In this document: one piece after another, positions 23,420 through 35,147 of the stretch
Position numbering within the stretch: position 1 is the first letter of the stretch
Layout of the letters: every line of letters begins with the position of its first letter
From: Hyperoodon ampullatus
Lineage: Eukaryota > Chordata > Mammalia > Artiodactyla > Ziphiidae
Direction: 5' to 3'
Length of the DNA: 64,000 nt
Assembly: GCA_949752795.1 (NCBI GenBank)
Contig: OX457057.1
Location: 158,759,980 to 158,823,979 of the forward strand
The notes under the pieces: generated by a model
Database searches by the model: none
Seen by the model: the letters and a program-made list of their open reading frames with translations, nothing else
Told to the model about the DNA's origin: nothing
Program-made: the position numbers and the translations under genes

Positions 23420-25365
23420 TTAGGAAGTGATTCTTAGGCAGTTTCCTTGTCTGGGAATTTCATCAAGTTACATGAAGGTTCAGGTGAATAAGACTTATCT
23501 ATCATTTCAATCCGTTGAGCAACCATAATCCTGGTTTTCATAGATGTTTCGGAGCAGAACAGAGTGAGGAGTAACATAAGAAGTTTAAATCAAGCACCCA
23601 TAGCAAAATTCCAGTAATAAAAGAATGAGCAAAATTTGAAGTCCTGATGTTAGCCGAGAGCCTGTACCTGAAGGAAACCAGCTGAAAACATCAATAGGGA
23701 ACCAGAGGATATTGGACCAGAGAGGTCTTGTGCTATTTTTCTAATTTTTTTGAGTTCTAATTCAACTTCACCAGAAGCGTTGATTCGGGTGTAGCAGAAG
23801 GTGTTGGCTATGGCACAGATACCAACCTGTTCTGCAAGGAGATAATCGAGTGCTATTTGATTATCTAAATGTAACCCTTGCTAGGGAATCCAGGGATCAT
23901 TGCCGTTGAGCCAAGGCTCGAGCGGTAGAATTTTCTAATTTAGCTATGCTTAGGGATCAATTCTTTATCAGCACGTCATTATGGACTGCACCAATCCAGG
24001 GAACAAGTCCTTTGGCAACAGTAATCAATGGAGAGTAGATCGGGTATAAAAAGGGGCTGCCAAGTCTCTCCTTGGATTTTTTTCTTTAACAAAAACTTGA
24101 AACTAAATTTATGGTATTCCCAAAGTTATTGTCCTGTTATATGCCAGCTTCTAGATATTCATAAGCCCATGGTTCTCCTTTGTAACCACATACAAAGGTG
24201 TATCCAGAAGAGGCACATAGTATGCTGCCAAGAGTGCGGTTATTCATGTTTTCAGTGACAGGAATGAACTTAGGGGTACATTCTAGCCAAGGATCAGTGC
24301 GGCCTTTACAGACCATTAAGGGGTCGGCTGACAACCATCTGATCCCAGTATGACAAAAGGCTTGGCATACACTGATGAGATCACATTTCTTACAAATTTT
24401 GGTCAGTCATTTGCTTGATGTCAGAGGTAAAGGAAAAAGAGGGTACAGGTGGTAGGAACGTTAGAGGAATAGGGCTTTAGAGAAATGTTTTGTGTCAACT
24501 GAAAGCAAGGTGGAGACACCTTATCATATAGTTTTACTCTGCAGACAGTTTTAGGGGCTGGAAGCTTAAAATCTACCAGAGGGGCTTCCCTGGTGGCGCA
24601 GTGGTTGAGAATCTGCCTGCCAATGCAGGGGACACGGGTTCGATACCTGGTCTGGGAAGATCCCACATGCCGCGGAGCAACTAGCCCCGTGAGCCACAGT
24701 TACTGAGCCTGCGCGTCTGGAGCCTGTGCTCCGCAACAAGAAAGGCCGCGATAGTCAGAGGCCTGCGCACCGCGATGAGGAGTGGCCCCCACTTGCCGCA
24801 ACTAGAGAAAGCCCTCGCACAGAAACGAAGAGTCAACACAGCCATAAATAAATAAATAAATAAATTAAATTAAAAAAAAAAAAAAAAAAAAAATCTACCA
24901 GAGTGTTGGAAACCAAGGAGAAATTATTGATGATGAGTATAACTACAAAGTCCTTAAATCTGGATGATTGTGGTCTTTGGAGACATACCAAAGCACTCAG
25001 AGAGAGGTCCCCCAGTTGCTTTATTTTGGGAATAGTTCACTAGAATAATATCTTTCCCATTTTTCAAAAGAAGCACCCTCAGCGAAGGTAAAAACTTCAG
25101 CTAAGATTAAATAGATTCCAACAAAATGTCACCATCTTGGACATAATAAAGGAAGTCAATAAGTGATATTCTGAAACCACCAGCCAATTGAGTGGGCCTA
25201 CCTTAGCAACAATGTTGAATTAGTATCATTAAACTCAGTAAATTATTCAGTGTGATAGAGCAGATCTAACATGAAAAGGATCAGTAATGAGGTTAGAGCA
25301 GTGTGTATGTATGTACTAGCCTGGTCCTGAATCTTGGGAGAGCCATTAGCGTAAGATGTCATCTG
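23420..25365 (-). pseudogene. Retroviral env remnant
   Basis: On the minus strand, 23751-23874 translates without a stop to a segment typical of the gammaretroviral transmembrane subunit: it has the 'ALDYLLAEQ' type helix followed by a CX6C motif, where the usual last Cys of CX6CC is Tyr. Upstream, 24137-24334 is an open segment of 65 codons with several Cys and one N-glycosylation motif (NNRT), consistent with a surface-subunit remnant. A long SINE (24582-24892) splits the region. The remainder has stops in all frames, so no functional envelope protein can be made. Limits are approximate. Confidence 0.65.
24582..24892 (+). mobile_element. Long CHR SINE in the provirus
   Basis: It has the head 'ggcttccctggtggcgcag', the long body with 'gaggagtggcccccacttg', and an (AAAT)n then A tail. 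TSD 'aaaatctaccagag' flanks it. Confidence 0.93.
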
Positions 25366-25375
25366 ATGCTAGTAA

Positions 25376-25585
25376 TTTTTTTTTTTTTTTTTGGCGGTAT
25401 GCGGGCCTCTCACTGTTGTGGCCTCTCCCGTTGCGGAGCACAGGCTCCGGACGCGCAGGCTCAGCGGCCATGGCTCACGGGCCCAGCCGCTCTGCGGCAT
25501 GTGGGATCTTCCCAGACCAGGGCACGAGCCCGTGTCCCCTGCATCGGCAGGCAAACTCTTAACCACTGTGCCACCAGGGAAGCCC
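25376..25585 (-). mobile_element. CHR-2 SINE, antisense, in the provirus
   Basis: It is a full reversed copy with a poly-T start. TSD 'ctgatgctagtaattttt' occurs before (25363) and after (25585). It lies at the point where the retroviral text passes from RNase H to env. Confidence 0.94.
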
Positions 25586-25619
25586 TGATGCTAGTAATTT
25601 TTTAAATTAAATTTTAATT

Positions 25620-26460
25620 TAAAGTTTGCTATGACAGTTTCAGGTTGGGTGGCTTGTAAGGCAGCTGTCCTTGTGTCCTGATCAGCCAAATTATCTCCTT
25701 TGGTTTCATCTGAATTTAGTTTTGAATGTACAAGCGCCTAAATGATGGCTAGAACAAATGGAAGTTGGATCATCCCAATCTCTATTCTTAATCTGGTTTC
25801 CCCCTACCCCCCATACTTTCCAAAGCATGTCAAAGTCATGAACTACCCCAAAGACATAGTGACTATCTGTATAGATACTCACAGTTTTGCCTTCTGCTAA
25901 GGTGCAAGCTCTAGTTAAAACATGGAGTTCTATGTGTTGTGCTGAAGTAGCAGTCATCAGCAGAGCTGCCTCAAAATAGCTTCAAAAGATGAGGTGACTG
26001 CATACCCAGCACAATATTTTCCTTTGCCATTTTCCAAATAAGAACCATCAATAAATCATAATTCTCTGCTTTAGCAATAGTGGTTTCTTGTAAGTCAGCT
26101 CTTAGGATTAATAACTGATCAGTCAGGGTCAGACAGTCATGAGGAGTTTCGTCAGTAGGTAAAGGGACACGGCTTGCTGTGTTAAGGTTGTTGCAGCGCG
26201 AAAGAGTTATGTGAGGAGCAGTTAGTCACAATATTTCGTGTGAGGTAAGACAGCTTGCAGAAAGGTGTTTAGTGTGATGAGAATTGAGCAAGGCTTTTAT
26301 TGCATGGGGAACATAGATGATGAGTGGACAGCCCATAACTATTTCTTCAATTGATTTTGTAAGTGCTGCTGCAGCTGAAATATCTCTCATTCATGGGGGA
26401 AGACTTCTGGCTACAGGGTCTAATTCTTGACTGCAATAGCCAAGGGGTCGGTGTTGACCT
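25620..26460 (-). pseudogene. Retroviral RNase H remnant
   Basis: An open minus-strand segment at 25706-25957 contains 'IYTDSHYVFGVVHDF', the RNase H block with a catalytic Asp (TDS) as in gammaretroviral pol. Just downstream, after an indel, text of the form 'GDNLADQDTRTAAL' (about 25645-25700) matches the end of the domain. Frames shift between blocks, and no intact enzyme is encoded. Integrase motifs expected next on the minus strand were not found. Confidence 0.75.
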
Positions 26461-27440
26461 CTGTGCCTTTTCATAAGCACTCCTAAGGCATTCTCTTCCC
26501 TTTCCTACACAAAGAGAAAAAAAGGAAGCTGGTAATTAGGATGTCCTAAAGCAGGGGTACTGAGAAGTCTGCTTTTCTGGTTCTGGAAAGCCATAAGGTG
26601 TTTTCTTCCCACTCTAAAGGATCTGGTCTTTCAGCTTTGAGCAATGCATAAAGAGACTGGGCAATTAAGTTAGGTATCCAGTTCCTACAGTATCTGGCCA
26701 GACCCCCAAATCCTTGAAGTTGTCTTTTGGTCTGTGGGAAATTTGAGACATTTTGAATCTTTTTAGGGTCTAAAAGGAGTCCTTGATCTGAGATCAAGTG
26801 TCTTGGGTATTTGATCTGAATTTGAGTAAGCAGTAATCTCTTTAGAGACCTAAAGACCTTTAGTTACTAACAGCTTGAGGAGACGGATGTTATCTTGCTC
26901 ACTTGCTTCCTTGGAAGAGGACCAGAAAAGAAGTTCATCAACATATTGAAAGACGGTAGACTCTTGTAGAAAAAGGACATCTGCTAAATCTGCTTTTAGG
27001 ATCTGTGAAAGGTAGAAAAAGCTCTCAGTATAGTCAGGGGTATTGTTGTCCTTCCCATGTGAAAGTGAATAAAAATTGACTTTCAGGATCCACAGGGTAT
27101 GCTGAAAAATTCACTACAGAGATTTATTATGGTGAAAAATTTACTCTCTGTAGGTATTGCCGTTAAAACGGTATGAGGGTTGGAGACAACTGGATAACAA
27201 GAAGGAGATAACAATGTTATTAATAGCCCTCAAATCTTGGACAAATCTCTATCCTCTTCCTCGGGTTTCTTAATAGGGAGAATGGGTATAATACAAGGAC
27301 TGGTGCAAGGGACTATGGGGCCTTGTGTCTTATATTCCTCTATGATTGGTTTAATCCCTGCTAAGGCCTCAAGATTTAAAGGATATTGTTCAATATTAGG
27401 AGAAGGCTTACCAGGCTCAATTTAAATTTGAATTGGGAGA
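26460..27440 (-). pseudogene. Retroviral reverse transcriptase remnant
   Basis: Minus-strand blocks in order: the fingers-like segment with 'PLNLEALAGIKPIIEEYK' (about 27375-27415); the active-site block at 26934-26945, which reads YVDE instead of the usual YVDD; and the connection segment at 26546-26797 with 'LQGFGGLARYCRNWIPN'. The second Asp of the catalytic pair is thus changed to Glu and the frame is broken in several places, so the enzyme is dead. The family is gammaretrovirus-like class I. Confidence 0.8.
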
Positions 27441-27530
27441 GCTGAATGAATCCACCCAATGTTGGTTGTGGACTTTGCTTGCCCAGAGTTTCTCAGGGAC
27501 TTCTTTGAGGAGCTTTAAGTTTATGTCATT

Positions 27531-27917
27531 TTAGAAGCTTGTCTTAAGGGCAAAAACTGCTAATAGGATTGAGGAGCTTGGAATGCCATTAGCTGTTGAG
27601 GGGGTTAAATCAATTTCGAGGATAAGTTCCCTCTTTAGAGAAAAAAAGATAGCAACATGATATTTTTTTAAAAAGTCTTTTCCTAGGAAGTTGACAGGAG
27701 CAGAATTGACCAATAGGAAGGAATAGCTGTCCTGGAGGGAGCCCAGTTGGAAAGGAAAGTTAAGGGACTTATAAGCTGTCAGGGGTTTATTAGATATTGT
27801 CACCATTTGAATTTTCTCAGTGCTCTGAGGAAGGGGTTGTTTGAGGTTGGTGTGGTTGAGCATGAATAGTATGGCTCCAGTGTCAAATAAGACAGTAAGG
27901 ACTTCATTTCCAATCAT
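27531..27917 (-). pseudogene. Retroviral aspartic protease remnant
   Basis: The 128-codon open segment has 'LFDTGA' at residues 10-15, the retroviral protease active site, followed by a flap-like part and 'VNFLGKDFLKKY', matching the conserved 'LLGRDLL' type block near the protease C-terminus. The catalytic DTGA is intact here although gag and RT on either side are broken. It lies between the gag zinc knuckle and RT, the normal pro position. Confidence 0.8.
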
Positions 27918-28792
27918 AAGGGAAGTTTCATCCAGATAACTAAAGGGAAGGATTGGAAAAACCCCTTGTTTGTCCTCGGAGCAGGCTCAGTCCATAGGAG
28001 GAGCTGAAGGTTTAACATGGGAGGATTGTTTAAAGTGTTTTAGTTTAAGGCAATCCTTTTTCCAATGGCCATGTTTCTTACACAAATGGCAGACATTTTT
28101 AGAGTTTGAAGGCTTTGATTTAGTTTGTTGAAGCCCCTGGAAAGAGGCCTATACCTGTTGAAGCTGTAAATTCACGATTTTAGTGGCTTTTCATTTATTT
28201 GAATTTTGAATAGTCCAGGTCAATTGGTTTGCCAGATTAACCAAATTGGAAGTTACCATGGTTTCCCAATTACGTTGTGTTCATTTTACTAGAATTGTGA
28301 GATCTTCATCTGGGCTGTTTATGAACATGGAGTTACAGGCCACCTTAGTGACTCTGCATCTAAAGGGAGTCCAGAGTTTTCCTTAAAAACAATTTTATGT
28401 CGGTTGTAATAGTCATGCACGGGTTTGTCAGACCTTGAATGCATGCTTGGATTTTATTCCAATCAACCGGTTTTGGGAAGGCCTGGGAGATGGCTTCAAA
28501 TAAGGTTTTTGCTGCTTCTTGGACTTTGGATCAGCTGCCATGATCCACTGAAGATACTCTAGAGGATGATTCCAGCTAGCATTAGCTATCTAGTGTTGGG
28601 CCTGACCTTCTCCCATGAGCATGTGGACTAATTATTAAAGATCAGGAAACACAGGCTCATAGGTTTGAATGACAATGATAAATTCCTTTGCAGAATGGTG
28701 AGGGTCTTCAGTAACCTTGGGAAATTCTTTGGCTATAGCTCGCAATTCTGCTTTCATCCAAAGTGTATAAATGACATTTAAAAGGGTGCCCT

Positions 28793-28912
28793 GGGAATTC
28801 CCTGGAGGTCCAGTAGTTGGGACTACATGCTTTCACTGTTGTCGGCCAGGGTTCAATCCCTGGTCAGGAAGCTAATATCCCACAAGCCATGTGGCATGGC
28901 CAAATAAATAAA
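28793..28912 (+). mobile_element. Short tRNA-derived SINE in gag
   Basis: It runs from 'gggaattccctggaggtcc' through 'gggttcaatccctggtcag' to an (AAAT)n tail. TSD 'gggtgccct' is exact at 28784-28792 and 28914-28922. Confidence 0.9.
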
Positions 28913-29411
28913 TGGGTGCCCTCATTATTGGTTCCAATTTAAAGGGCAGAATTTGAATATGGTTTAAATGGAAGACGCTGGGGCTGGAAGGTCAAGGGAG
29001 GCCTTGGGGTCTTCGGAATAAAATGGGAGTTCAGCAAGGGAAGGGTAAAGGGAAGCAGGAGAGGTGGAGGATGGGTGGATGGAGGGCAGAATTGAGGAGC
29101 AGGAGGGGGTGACAGAGAAGAGTTATGAGTCTTTTGTAATTGAGAAACCTCTTCAGAAAGTTTAGAATTTGCATCTTGGAGGGAAGTGATTTTGGAATCT
29201 TGGACTCATTTAGAGGCTTCTAAATACCAATTAAAGTAAGTGCCCTATTCAGTTTGCTTAGTTCTGCAGTTCTCAAGTTTATTGTGCAGAAAAATAAGTT
29301 TAGGGACTTCAAAAGAACCCCATTGTAGCCAACTGTAATTTTAAATCATATTTGGTGTTATCAGTCCATTGAAAGAGAAATTTATAAAATAAAGGACCAT
29401 AGTTTTTTTGG

Positions 29412-29816
29412 ATTTTTTGTTGTTGTTTTGTTTTGTTTTCTGTTTGGGTTTTTTTCTGTTTTTTTTTTTTTTTTTTTTTTGCAGTACGCGGGCCTCTCAC
29501 CGTTGTGGCCTCTCCCGTTGTGGAGCACAGGCTCCAGACTCGCAGGCTCAGCAGCCATGGCTCACAGGCCCAGTCACTCCATGGCACGTGGGATCCTCCT
29601 GGACTGAGGCACGAACCCGCGTCCCCTGCATCGGCAGGCGGACTCTCAACCACCGTGCCACCAGGGAAGCCCTGTTTTCTGTTTTTTGTTTGTTTCTTTC
29701 TTTTTGGATTTTGGCCATGCTGTGTGGCATGTGGGATGGTTCCCTGACCAGGGATCAAACCTGGGTCTCTGCAGTGAAAGTGCCAAATCCTGACCACTAG
29801 GCCACCAGGGATCTCC
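29412..29816 (-). mobile_element. Short SINE (antisense) with a CHR-2 nested in it
   Basis: The outer element is a short tRNA SINE whose body is at 29690-29816 ('gccaccagggatctccc' end). Its poly-T region received a CHR-2 copy. TSD 'ggaccatagttttt' lies at about 29395 and 29818. Confidence 0.85.
29458..29672 (-). mobile_element. CHR-2 SINE nested in the short SINE
   Basis: It has a long poly-T start, 'gcagtacgcgggcctctcac' and the end 'gccaccagggaagccc'. The flanks repeat 'tgttttctgttt'. Confidence 0.9.
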
Positions 29817-30190
29817 CGGGACCATAGTTTTTAAACATAAAACCTGCTTGGGTCCCTGGGGGAAGATACTTGGGGGAACTTAAAAAAGGACAATCCCATA
29901 ATTAAATAAGCATGCAAAGGGATCAGAACACTCAGCAGAAGGGAAACCCCTCTAGCAGCACAGCAATGAACTGGCACAGTGAGACAATCATCCTCCAGGG
30001 CAACTGCCCACCTGATCCCAAAGAAAGGATCAACCTCAACTTAAAGAAGGGAGGTTGGAGCCTGAGATAACTCACAGTTGAAGGAGATGGCAATTTGTGG
30101 AAACAGTGAACACAAGAGGGTCTGGGTGTACCACACTGATTCCAGGAAATATCAGTCCTGTGGCATTGAGAGCACTTCAGATCCCACTTC

Positions 30191-30636
30191 TGACACCCCT
30201 CGACCTAAACAAAACTAGAAGGGGATAATCAGGTAAAAAACCTTTATTTGGGATCAAAGAATTGCAATTCAAGGCATGCAAATTCAGGTAGCAACCCGAA
30301 CAGTGTCCTGCTAGGGAAAAAAAGTCAGGGGGTTTTAAAGGCAAAGAAGGGAGCTTTGCATTACAAAGACTTTTAATTGGAGTTGGAGGCAGAAGCTAGT
30401 CTTTGCTAAACATTACTGAATGCCAAAGTTATTACTAGAGGGAGGTAAAAGTCCATTACTCTGACAAGTTGCAGGTGTTTTTGCAGAATCTTTGGACTAC
30501 TTGTGGTTTGGCTCAGTTCAAAAGTTCATGGTTCCACCTGGTGAGGATATGTGTAACGTCCACTTCCTTAACAGCCTCCTGACTCCATTTTAAAACCGCT
30601 TGACATTAGTGACTCTATTTTATTTCACATTTCACA
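30191..30636 (-). repeat. 5' LTR of the provirus
   Basis: This 446-bp LTR is read on the minus strand: it starts TGTGAAATGTGAAAT at 30636 and ends near GTCA at 30191. An AATAAA signal (reverse complement at 30243-30248) is near the 3' end. It diverges from the other LTR at many positions, so the insertion is old. Confidence 0.83.
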
Positions 30637-32184
30637 AATTCTCCAGGTCTCTGCTATCTCTCCAGTACATTCCTCCAATCCCAAAGTTGGTTTTATTACA
30701 CTCCAGCCCCTATTACATCTCTGTATTTATGTCACATGGATCTGCACTGCTCCTGACTCCAAGCCCCTACTCTATATAATAATGAAATATCAAGAAAACT
30801 CTGAGTCTGGGTGGACCTCTGAAATGTCAGTGAGCCTTATCTATGCCTTGTTTTGCTTAGGGCTAGCTGTTATTACTCATCAGTGCTTTGTTCTTTCCCT
30901 CTAAGACCAAAAAAGAGAAAAGAAGATCCCAAGGAATTAATGTTCAGGGGCTGCAGGATTGAAAGAATTTACAAGCCTACTTTTTCTACTTCACGGTGAC
31001 CTAAGAAGAAAAGAAGTTTCAATCAGAAATATTTTTCTGATAAAAAATAATGAGTTCTAAATTTTAAATAAAATTTTGTCACTTAGATGATTTGTATATT
31101 GGAAACAGTCCGTGGATTTAACCCAGAGATCCCCCAGACAGCCCAACCCAAAGAGAATAACAGCATAAAAGTATTCACATTAATCTAAAGAATTTAAGCA
31201 CACATGCACTAAGAACTGGCAATGTGAGACCTCTGTGCTAAAAAAGTTCTGTAGTGAACATAAAGATGAGTAGAACCTGATCCTGATCAGCATGGAGGTA
31301 ATAACCTAAGGGAGGCAGACACACACTTCACAATTCAGAAGTTGGAAAAATATTTATTGTACCCCTAGAGTGCTGTAATTCTTTAAACTTTTACTAGTTA
31401 TGTGCCAAGACTGGGTTAATGGATAAAAACTATAAATGTCATTGTCTTTCCACATTAAGTATTTTCAGTGTATTATAATACTATACAAAAAGTACTCTGA
31501 GAGCACAGAAGAGAGGAAGTTTAGTTCTGACAAGGGACATGTATTGGAACCTGGCTTAAAGGAATTTTGACAGGTAGAGGCAAGCAGGAAAGGGATTTCA
31601 GGTGAAGAAAAGGTCATGAGCAAGGTAGGACAATGGCTACTGATCAGATCCTTGGGAATGAGAGATAAAGAACGATATCCAGGACCTTAAATTTCTCAAA
31701 TTCAATTATGCTATAGTCAGGTATCCCCTTCAAGGTCCTTGTGACAAACAAGACAAACCAGGAGGTTTTTGCAACAAAACCCAATGTGGAAACTAGCCCA
31801 TGTATGCAGGGTCCACAGACTCTCTCCTCATTTTTGGCAGACCTGAGCCCTAATCTCTACACAGGCCTGGAAACATCCTTTCCACCTTGGGGCACCACTC
31901 AACTATCAAAATCATGCATCTTACCACTAAAATGGCAAGGAATATCCAATTCAAGGAAAAGTCTCCAAAAGAGAGGAAATATGCCCCCACACACCCCTCC
32001 CCCATGCAAAGTATAGAATAGGGCTGGCGTCATTTAGCACACAAGGCCTTGCTAGTTAGAATTACTAACCAAATGCAAGAATTGTTTTAACTGCTGTAAG
32101 AAAGCACAGATCGATTTAACATTGATGGGGTGTGCCTCAGGCACTAGCTAAACAGATAAACATATAACCTCATTACCATAAACT
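30637..32184. other. 1.5 kb unassigned intergenic DNA
   Basis: No clear young repeat or gene is seen. An ORF of 91 codons at 31741-32016 (plus) has no recognisable domain. Confidence 0.45.
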
Positions 32185-32490
32185 TTTAAAAAAAATTTTT
32201 ATTGGTGTATAGTTGATTTACAATGTTGTGTTTGTTTCAGGTATACAGCAAAGTGAATCAGTTACACATGTACATATAGGTCATTAGAGAGTACTGAGTA
32301 GAGTTCCCTGTGCTATACAGTAGGTCCTTATTAGTTATCTATTTTATATACAGTAGTGTGCATATGTCAGTCCCAATCTCCCAATTTATCCCTCCCCCTC
32401 CCTTTCCCTCCTGGAAACCGTAAGTTTGTTTTTTACATCTGTGACTCTATTTCTGTTTTGTAAGTAAGTTCATTTGTACCATTTTTTTTT
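32185..32490 (-). mobile_element. L1 3' end, antisense
   Basis: 'tttttattggtgtatagttg' followed by 'atttacaatgttgtgtttg' and 'atacagcaaagtgaatcagt' is the reverse complement of the young artiodactyl L1 3' UTR. It is truncated at 'gtaagttcatttgtacc'. Confidence 0.9.
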
Positions 32491-33125
32491 TAAATCACAA
32501 ACTTATTTAAATCCCATTTTACTGGCAAGGAAACTAAGGCCTTAGAGAGGAGGAGAAGCTTACCTTTACATCATAGCAAAGCCACTGAAACCAGGAAGTC
32601 TGGCCAGAGTCCTTGCTCTTGACCATTCATTATATAATATAACTTTAGCAAAGAAATGAATTGAGAAAAAGTGCTGGAGGAAAGGAAAGCTCAAAGACAG
32701 AAGATCAGCTATATGGACATTCAAACTTTTCAAGTCCTTTGCATGTCTCCATTCCTTAAATCCCTTGAGTCCCAGCCTTAGGGAAAGGGTGACTAACACT
32801 GTGTAATCCAGTGTGGTTGCCTAATTTTCTATCAGTACCCAAAGCTAAATTTGATTGACTTCCAGACAATAATCTTAAGTGCTGGAACTAACTCTGTCTT
32901 TTAGACCAATAGCTCAGATGAGTCAGCATTGAGTCTAATCTTGTAGAGTTCTATTCTATCTTATATCCCAATTCTGATAACTGCATGTAGTGAATGCTGG
33001 AGTGAGCTGCCAACCCCTCTTTTAGGATGAAGACATTCATTTTCCCAGCTGCTTAGTGTTGCCTACTGAAGACACATCTGAATCCCTCTCTGGGAGTTGT
33101 CCTCAGCCAAAGGGAACTGCCACCA
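32491..33125. other. Unassigned spacer
   Basis: 'aatcccattttactggcaag' followed by 'gaaactaaggcct' (32509-32541) is MIR-like but too short to be sure. No gene is seen. Confidence 0.4.
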
Positions 33126-33129
33126 TCAC

Positions 33130-33280
33130 ACATCCACTAGAATGGCCAAGATCTGGAATACTGAAAACACCCCATGCTAGAGAGGATGTGAAGCAACAGG
33201 AATTCTCATTCATTGCTGTTGGGAATGCAAAATAGTACAGCCACTTTGGAGGACAGCTTGGCAGTTTCTCACAAAGGGAG
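33130..33280 (+). mobile_element. Old L1 fragment, sense
   Basis: 'tgctgttgggaatgcaaaat' followed by 'agtacagccactttggagga' is the L1 ORF2-3' UTR border in degraded form. Confidence 0.7.
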
Positions 33281-34195
33281 CTGCCACATCAAGGTGATGC
33301 CCCCTCTCTGTGCTCTTTGTGAACAGCTCACATCCAATGACTGGAAGATTCAGGGCCACAAAAGGTCCACACCTTGTCTCAAATCTAAAGGACCACCCCA
33401 GTCCAGAGCTGCCAGTAGGAACGGCTGAGGACTCTGTTCCAAATGTATCACAGTTCAGTAGCTCTCTTTGCCCATTCCCACTTCCTTCATTCCCTTACAG
33501 ATGTTGTTCTCAAAAACACTCCCTCAAATTCTCTTTATGCAAATCATTCTCTCCGATCCTGAATCCCAGGAGACCCAACCTAAGACAGTTGGTAAGCAGA
33601 TTATAAGATGATATTTTGGAGCTGGATCACCAGTTGTCAAGGAGAGCACTGTCATTGGTGGTAGGTGGAATACCGATAGCTCCCAGCAGGTGTAGGTGCA
33701 ATGGTTAAAACTTTCACTGTGGCTGAAAGGGAAGGGCTTCACTGATGATACAATATCAGGAGTTTGAGAAGTTTGGTGGAAGAGGTAATTATAAGGACTC
33801 TTATGGTTCTTGCTGAGTCTTACTTATTCTATGCACTGGCATAAGACAAAGAAAGGCTGAGGTGATTAATCACCAATTTAAGGTGAGAGGCGAGAGGCCT
33901 CCACTGCAGCAAATAAAAAGACTCGTTTTCTGCAGAAGGGCAGGAAAAAACTGAGCTCCAGGTTTTTACAAAAGTAATGAAGTTTCAGAGATGGTTGAGT
34001 TCTCAGCCAGAGCAAGATTGCTAAATCAAAGTGAAGCTCTGATTGGGAAGGAGTGAGAACCTGAGACTTGGGGACATCTTGGTTGACACATTTGAAAATA
34101 TTAAATCCCCAGGTTCCCCTAAACCTTCTGGGCATACATGAACCCATTAAAGGCTAGTCCCCCTGTGCTTGTAGATGATGCATAGGCTTCTGCCT
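33281..34195. other. Unassigned sequence, possibly an old retroviral or DNA repeat
   Basis: The stretch 33750-34130 ('aggctgaggtgattaatcac', 'gagaggcctccactgcagca') looks to me like a repeated mammalian element, but I cannot name it. No coding gene is seen. Confidence 0.35.
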
Positions 34196-35147
34196 TACAT
34201 GCACCACTCCTGACGATCTACCCCATATTTCCTCCTGGCCACCAGTCCAATAAATAGGGTTAAGATACAACAAAACCCAATGCCCTCTTGCGAGATCACC
34301 AGAATCACAACTAACTGCTGAACAACCATTGACAAGAAGACACTGGAACTCACCAAAAAAGATACGCCACATCTAAAGACAAAGGAGAAGCCGCAATGAG
34401 ACAGTAGGAGGGGCACAATCACAATAAAATCAAATCCAATAACCACTGGTTGGGTGACTCACAAACTGGAGAACAATTATACTACAGAAGTCCACCCACT
34501 GGAGTGAAGGTTCTGAGCCCCACGTCAGGCTTCCCAACCTGGGGGCCCGGCAACGGGAGGAAGAATTCCCAGAGAATCAGACTTTGAAGGTTAGCAGGAT
34601 TTGATTGCAGGACTTTGACAGGACTGGGGGAAAAAGAGACTCCACTCCTGGAGGGCACACAGAAAGTAGTGTGTACATAAGGACCCAGGAGGAAGGAGCA
34701 GTGATCTCATAGGAGACTGAACCAGACCTACCTGCTAGTGTTGGAGGGTCTCCTGCAGAGGCAGAGGGTGGCTGTGGCTCATGGTGGGGACAAGAACACT
34801 GGCAGCAGAAGTTCTGGGAAGTACTCCTTGGAATGAGCCCTCCCGGAGTCTGCCATTAGCCCCACCAAAGAGCCTGTAGCCTCTAGTGTTGGGTCGCCTC
34901 AGGCCAAGCAACCAACAGGGAGGGAACTCAGCCCCACCCATCAGCAGACAAGTGGATTAAAGTTTTACTGAGCTCTTCCCACCAGAACAACACCCAGCTC
35001 TACCCACCACCAGTCTCTCCCATCAGGAAGCTTCCACAAACCTCTTAGATAGGCTCATCCACCAGAGGGCAGACAGCAGAAGCAAGAAGAACTACAATCC
35101 TGCAGCCTGTGGAATGAAAACAACATTCACAGAAAGACAGACAAAAT

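Larger units (their letters stand above)
28020..30150 (-). pseudogene. Retroviral gag remnant
   Basis: A CCHC zinc knuckle (C-X2-C-X4-H-X4-C, reading CHLCKKHGHWKKDC) is encoded at 28050-28091. Upstream on the minus strand, near 28640-28770, a segment with 'AIAKEFPKVTEDPHH' and 'EFIIVIQTYEP' matches the capsid of class I retroviruses. Stops and small indels interrupt the frame, and two SINE insertions (28793 and 29412-29816) disrupt it. Confidence 0.75.
22590..30636 (-). mobile_element. Decayed class I endogenous retrovirus (gamma-like)
   Basis: Two related LTRs (22590-23225 and 30191-30636) bracket retroviral coding remnants read on the minus strand in the order gag, protease, RT, RNase H, env. 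Protein remnants look like class I (ERV1, gammaretrovirus-like): a single CCHC box in gag, a protease after it, and a TM region with a CX6C motif. All frames are broken by stops and indels. The integrase region appears lost. SINEs at 22669, 24582, 25376, 28793 and about 29412 landed later, so the provirus is older than those insertions. I could not find matching target-site duplications at its ends or assign the primer binding site. Confidence 0.88.

Noticed and set aside
30165..30195. Primer binding site of the provirus next to the 5' LTR.
   Set aside because: The text after the LTR end does not begin with a clear TGG matched to a tRNA I can name, so no assignment is made.
22580..30645. Target-site duplication of the provirus.
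   Set aside because: The flanks 'gaagg' and 'aattc' do not match; either the edges are off or mutation erased it.
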